Below the pieces are notes generated by a model. The model saw only the letters and a program-made list of their open reading frames with translations. It had not been told where the DNA came from and did not search any database. 6,898 nucleotides of DNA from a bacterium (lineage in GTDB: Bacteria > Pseudomonadota > Alphaproteobacteria > Rhizobiales > Xanthobacteraceae), in the NCBI GenBank assembly GCA_029946075.1, contig JAQSDT010000124.1, positions 1 to 6,898 of the forward strand, read 5' to 3'. The position numbers and the translations under genes are program-made. Every line of letters begins with the position of its first letter. Positions within the stretch are counted from its first letter, which is position 1. This document shows, one piece after another, positions 5,341 to 6,898 of this stretch.

Positions 5341-6315
5341 ATGAAAGCCATTCTCTGCTCGCAATATTGCCAGCCCGACGATCTCGTTCTGGCCGACGTG
5401 CCCGATCCCGTGGCCGGCCCCGGCGAAGCGGTCATCGCGATCAAGGCTGCGGCGCTGAATTTCTTCGACATCCTGATGATCCAGGGCAAGTACCAGATCA
5501 AGCCGCCGTTTCCGTTTTCACCCGCCGCCGAAGTTGCCGGCGTGATCGAAAGCGTCGGCGCCGGGGTGAACGACCTCAAGGTCGGCGACCGCGTGGCGGC
5601 TTCCTGCGGGCACAATGGCGCGCGCGAAAAGATCGCGCTGCCGGCCAATTCGATCGTGAAGATTCCCGACAATCTCGACTACGACCGCGCCGCCGGCATT
5701 TTCATCATCTACGGCACCGCGCTGCACGCACTGGAAGATCGCGCCAGCCCGAAACCCGGCGAGACCCTCGCCGTGCTCGGCGCCGCCGGCGGCACCGGTC
5801 TGGCGGCCTGCGAACTCGGCAAGCTGATGGGGCTCAAGGTGATCGCCTGCGCCTCTTCGGATGAAAAGCTCGCATTCGCCAAGGCGCATGGCGCCGAGCT
5901 GACGCTGAACTACAGCAAGGAAGACCTGAAGGAAGGCCTGCGCAAGCTGACCGGCGGCAAGGGCGTCGACATCATCTTCGATCCGGTCGGCGGCGCCTAT
6001 GCCGAAGCGTCGCTGCGTTCGATCGCCTGGGAAGGCCGCTTCCTGGTGATCGGTTTTGCGGCGGGCGACATCCCCAAGATGCCGCTCAATCTGGCGCTGC
6101 TGAAAGGCTGCGATATCCGCGGCGTGTTCTGGGGATCGTGGGCCCGGCAGAATCCGGAAAAGAACCGCGCCAATCTCCAGAAGCTCGTGCAGTGGACCGC
6201 GGAAGGCAAGATCTCCTCGCATGTCGACCGCACGTTCCCGCTGGCGCAAACCGCCGACGCCCTGAAAGTGCTCGCCGGCCGTCAGGCGATGGGCAAGGTG
6301 ATCCTGCATCCCTGA
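5341..6315 (+). CDS. Zinc-independent NADPH:quinone oxidoreductase-like protein (MDR superfamily)
   Basis: A 324-residue cytosolic protein of the medium-chain dehydrogenase/reductase superfamily, quinone oxidoreductase branch. These enzymes use NADPH to reduce quinones or reactive enones/enoyl compounds; the natural substrate is not evident here. The GroES-like N-terminal domain shows AALNFFDILMIQGKY (37-51), FSPAAEVAGVIESVGAGV (59-76) and LKVGDRVAA (79-87). The Rossmann domain has the dinucleotide motif GAAGGTG at 147-153 and GVDIIFDPVGG at 208-218; S172 and K176 could contact the NADP phosphate. The C-terminal segment GKISSHVDRTFPLAQTADAL...GKVILHP is typical. The Cys/His ligands of zinc alcohol dehydrogenases and the structural-zinc Cys cluster are absent. 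Length is usual for the family. The start is set by AGGTG five bases upstream. It is divergent from the DECR1-like dehydrogenase, and both may act on acyl or enone substrates, which is a guess. A terminator follows 8 bp after the stop. Confidence 0.92.
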   Translation: MKAILCSQYCQPDDLVLADVPDPVAGPGEAVIAIKAAALNFFDILMIQGKYQIKPPFPFSPAAEVAGVIESVGAGVNDLKVGDRVAASCGHNGAREKIALPANSIVKIPDNLDYDRAAGIFIIYGTALHALEDRASPKPGETLAVLGAAGGTGLAACELGKLMGLKVIACASSDEKLAFAKAHGAELTLNYSKEDLKEGLRKLTGGKGVDIIFDPVGGAYAEASLRSIAWEGRFLVIGFAAGDIPKMPLNLALLKGCDIRGVFWGSWARQNPEKNRANLQKLVQWTAEGKISSHVDRTFPLAQTADALKVLAGRQAMGKVILHP

Positions 6316-6323
6316 TGCCAACA

Positions 6324-6360
6324 CCGGCGGCGGCAACTCCAGCGCCGCCGGATTTCTCTT
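6324..6360 (+). terminator. Rho-independent terminator of the quinone oxidoreductase gene
   Basis: CCGGCGGCG at 6324-6332 pairs with CGCCGCCGG at 6343-6351 (9 bp, all GC) around a 10-nt loop, followed by ATTTCTCTT (6352-6360). It begins 8 bp past the stop codon at 6313-6315. The U-tract is interrupted by C residues, so efficiency is uncertain, but place and stem strength fit well. Confidence 0.65.
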
Positions 6361-6434
6361 CATCGCGCAGCAACGGAAAACCCGATCCGCGTTCACGCGG
6401 AACGGTGACGGCTGCGTGCATTTTACACGCGATG

Positions 6435-6457
6435 TTACCGCGCTGATTTGCCGGTAA
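6435..6457. promoter_or_regulatory. Candidate operator dyad TTACCG-N11-CGGTAA
   Basis: A perfect 6-bp inverted repeat with an 11-bp centre, about 210 bp upstream of the right-hand gene. A third copy of the half-site is at 6577-6582. Both CGGTAA copies on the plus strand are preceded by C, giving CCGGTAA. The spacing suits a dimeric regulator binding about two helical turns, but six bases is short enough to arise by chance. Confidence 0.3.
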
Positions 6458-6650
6458 TGATCTGTGTTTTCATCGCGCTGGATTTCGCTTCTTCGCCTCA
6501 ATCAAACCAAAATATCTCCCAATTCGCGCTGGCTGGCGTCGTTTTTTGAACCCATTCCGCATGCGAATTTGTTCCCCGGTAAACGGGCGCTCCTGAACGA
6601 TACCAACAAGAACAATTGGAGGAGATGCCCGTCGTTGCGTTCAGTGTTTC

Positions 6651-6656
6651 GGGGAG
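6651..6656 (+). promoter_or_regulatory. Ribosome binding site of the right-hand partial gene
   Basis: GGGGAG lies seven nucleotides before the ATG at 6664, a good spacing. An upstream in-frame ATG at 6625 is directly preceded by GGAGGAG at 6618-6624 with almost no spacer, too close for normal initiation, so 6664 is preferred. Confidence 0.55.
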
Positions 6657-6663
6657 CATCACC

Positions 6664-6898
6664 ATGGTGGAGAACAAGAGACCGCTTCAGCCCAGAGATC
6701 CGTTCGACCGGTTCGACGACGCACGCGTCGGTTCTTCTTTGGACGATGCCGGGTTGCACGAGGCTCCGCAGCAAGCGCCTCGCTTTCAGTCGCACTATGT
6801 GTTGCAGCCCTTCGAGCCGGCCGACGCATTGCGTGACGATCATCCGCACGAGCCGGTGCCGCTGTTCCTCTCCAACTATGAGGACGAGACGCAGCTGC
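6664..6898 (+). CDS. Unrecognised protein, acidic proline-rich N-terminus (runs off the right edge)
   Basis: I do not recognise this protein. The visible 78 residues begin MVENKRPLQPRDPFDRFDDA and stay open to the edge of the window. They contain 16 acidic residues and 10 prolines, no hydrophobic helix and no signal peptide, which suggests a disordered cytosolic N-terminal region ahead of a domain that lies outside the window. The preferred start at 6664 has GGGGAG seven bases upstream; an alternative in-frame ATG at 6625 would add 13 residues. Codon use is a little different from the neighbours: AGA occurs twice and TTG three times in 78 codons, and the upstream DNA is AT-richer. That is weak evidence of different expression or origin. 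A long minus-strand frame (6502-6849) covers the same stretch but lacks a ribosome binding site and family features. Confidence 0.6.
   Translation, partial: MVENKRPLQPRDPFDRFDDARVGSSLDDAGLHEAPQQAPRFQSHYVLQPFEPADALRDDHPHEPVPLFLSNYEDETQL

Larger units (their letters stand above)
6361..6663. other. Intergenic region before the right-hand gene, with small dyads and CGGTAA motifs
   Basis: About 300 bp without a convincing gene on either strand, clearly more AT-rich than its surroundings. It contains a small perfect hairpin TCCGCG-TTCA-CGCGGA (6386-6401), a dyad TTACCG-N11-CGGTAA (6435-6457), a further CGGTAA at 6577-6582, and a run of six T at 6543-6548 followed by GAA. This most likely holds the promoter and leader of the gene starting at 6664. 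I could not identify confident -35/-10 boxes. Confidence 0.55.

Noticed and set aside
3994..6315. A 773-codon open plus-strand frame that ends in the quinone oxidoreductase.
   Set aside because: Only the part from 5341 has family features. The upstream 449 codons are antisense to the IalB-family gene and the dehydrogenase, are low-complexity Ala/Arg/Gly, and cross a palindromic repeat. It is an accidental frame, not a fusion protein.
6399..6424. GGAAC at 6399-6403 as a possible -35 element of a general-stress (EcfG-type) sigma factor promoter.
   Set aside because: No CGTT-like -10 element lies 16-17 bp downstream.
5518..6501. A 327-codon minus-strand frame.
   Set aside because: Antisense to the quinone oxidoreductase and its terminator, with no recognisable domain.

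Overview
The window looks like chromosomal DNA of a GC-rich alphaproteobacterium of the Bradyrhizobium/Rhodopseudomonas group (Nitrobacteraceae). This rests on three things: an invasion-associated locus B (IalB) family protein, the protein family types, and three intergenic palindromic repeats whose ends (CGTCATTGCGAG, GGTGGGCA, CGTCATTCCGGG) I recognise as interspersed repeats common in those genomes. No sequence search was possible, so the taxonomic call is an inference.

Six genes lie on the minus strand. In order of transcription (right to left) they are: a DECR1-like short-chain dehydrogenase (4306-5145), an IalB-family exported protein (3576-4214), the 23S rRNA/tRNA methyltransferase rlmN (2200-3402), a small four-helix membrane protein (1603-2091), a PAP2-type membrane phosphatase (805-1563), and the N-terminal 236 residues of argininosuccinate synthase argG (running off the left edge from 710). 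Two genes lie on the plus strand, divergent from the dehydrogenase: a zinc-independent quinone oxidoreductase (5341-6315) with a good terminator, and, after about 350 bp of intergenic DNA, the start of an unrecognised acidic, proline-rich protein (6664 to the right edge).

Most of this is ordinary housekeeping: arginine biosynthesis, ribosome/tRNA modification, envelope phosphatase and redox enzymes. The membrane protein and the PAP2 phosphatase are 39 bp apart and probably co-transcribed. The dehydrogenase and quinone oxidoreductase share a 195-bp divergent intergenic region holding a palindromic repeat. The other minus-strand genes are separated by 90-175 bp, and two of those gaps hold palindromic repeats placed just upstream of the next gene's start.

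I did not find a novel multi-gene system. The points most worth a second look are these. The DECR1-like reductase keeps the overall family sequence and the Ser/Lys pair but lacks Tyr at both known positions and also lacks both candidate Asn residues. Three different palindromic repeats sit in 5' leaders within about 3.1 kb, one of them touching a ribosome binding site. Three CGGTAA half-sites lie upstream of the unrecognised right-hand gene. The PAP2 phosphatase has SGE in place of the usual SGH.
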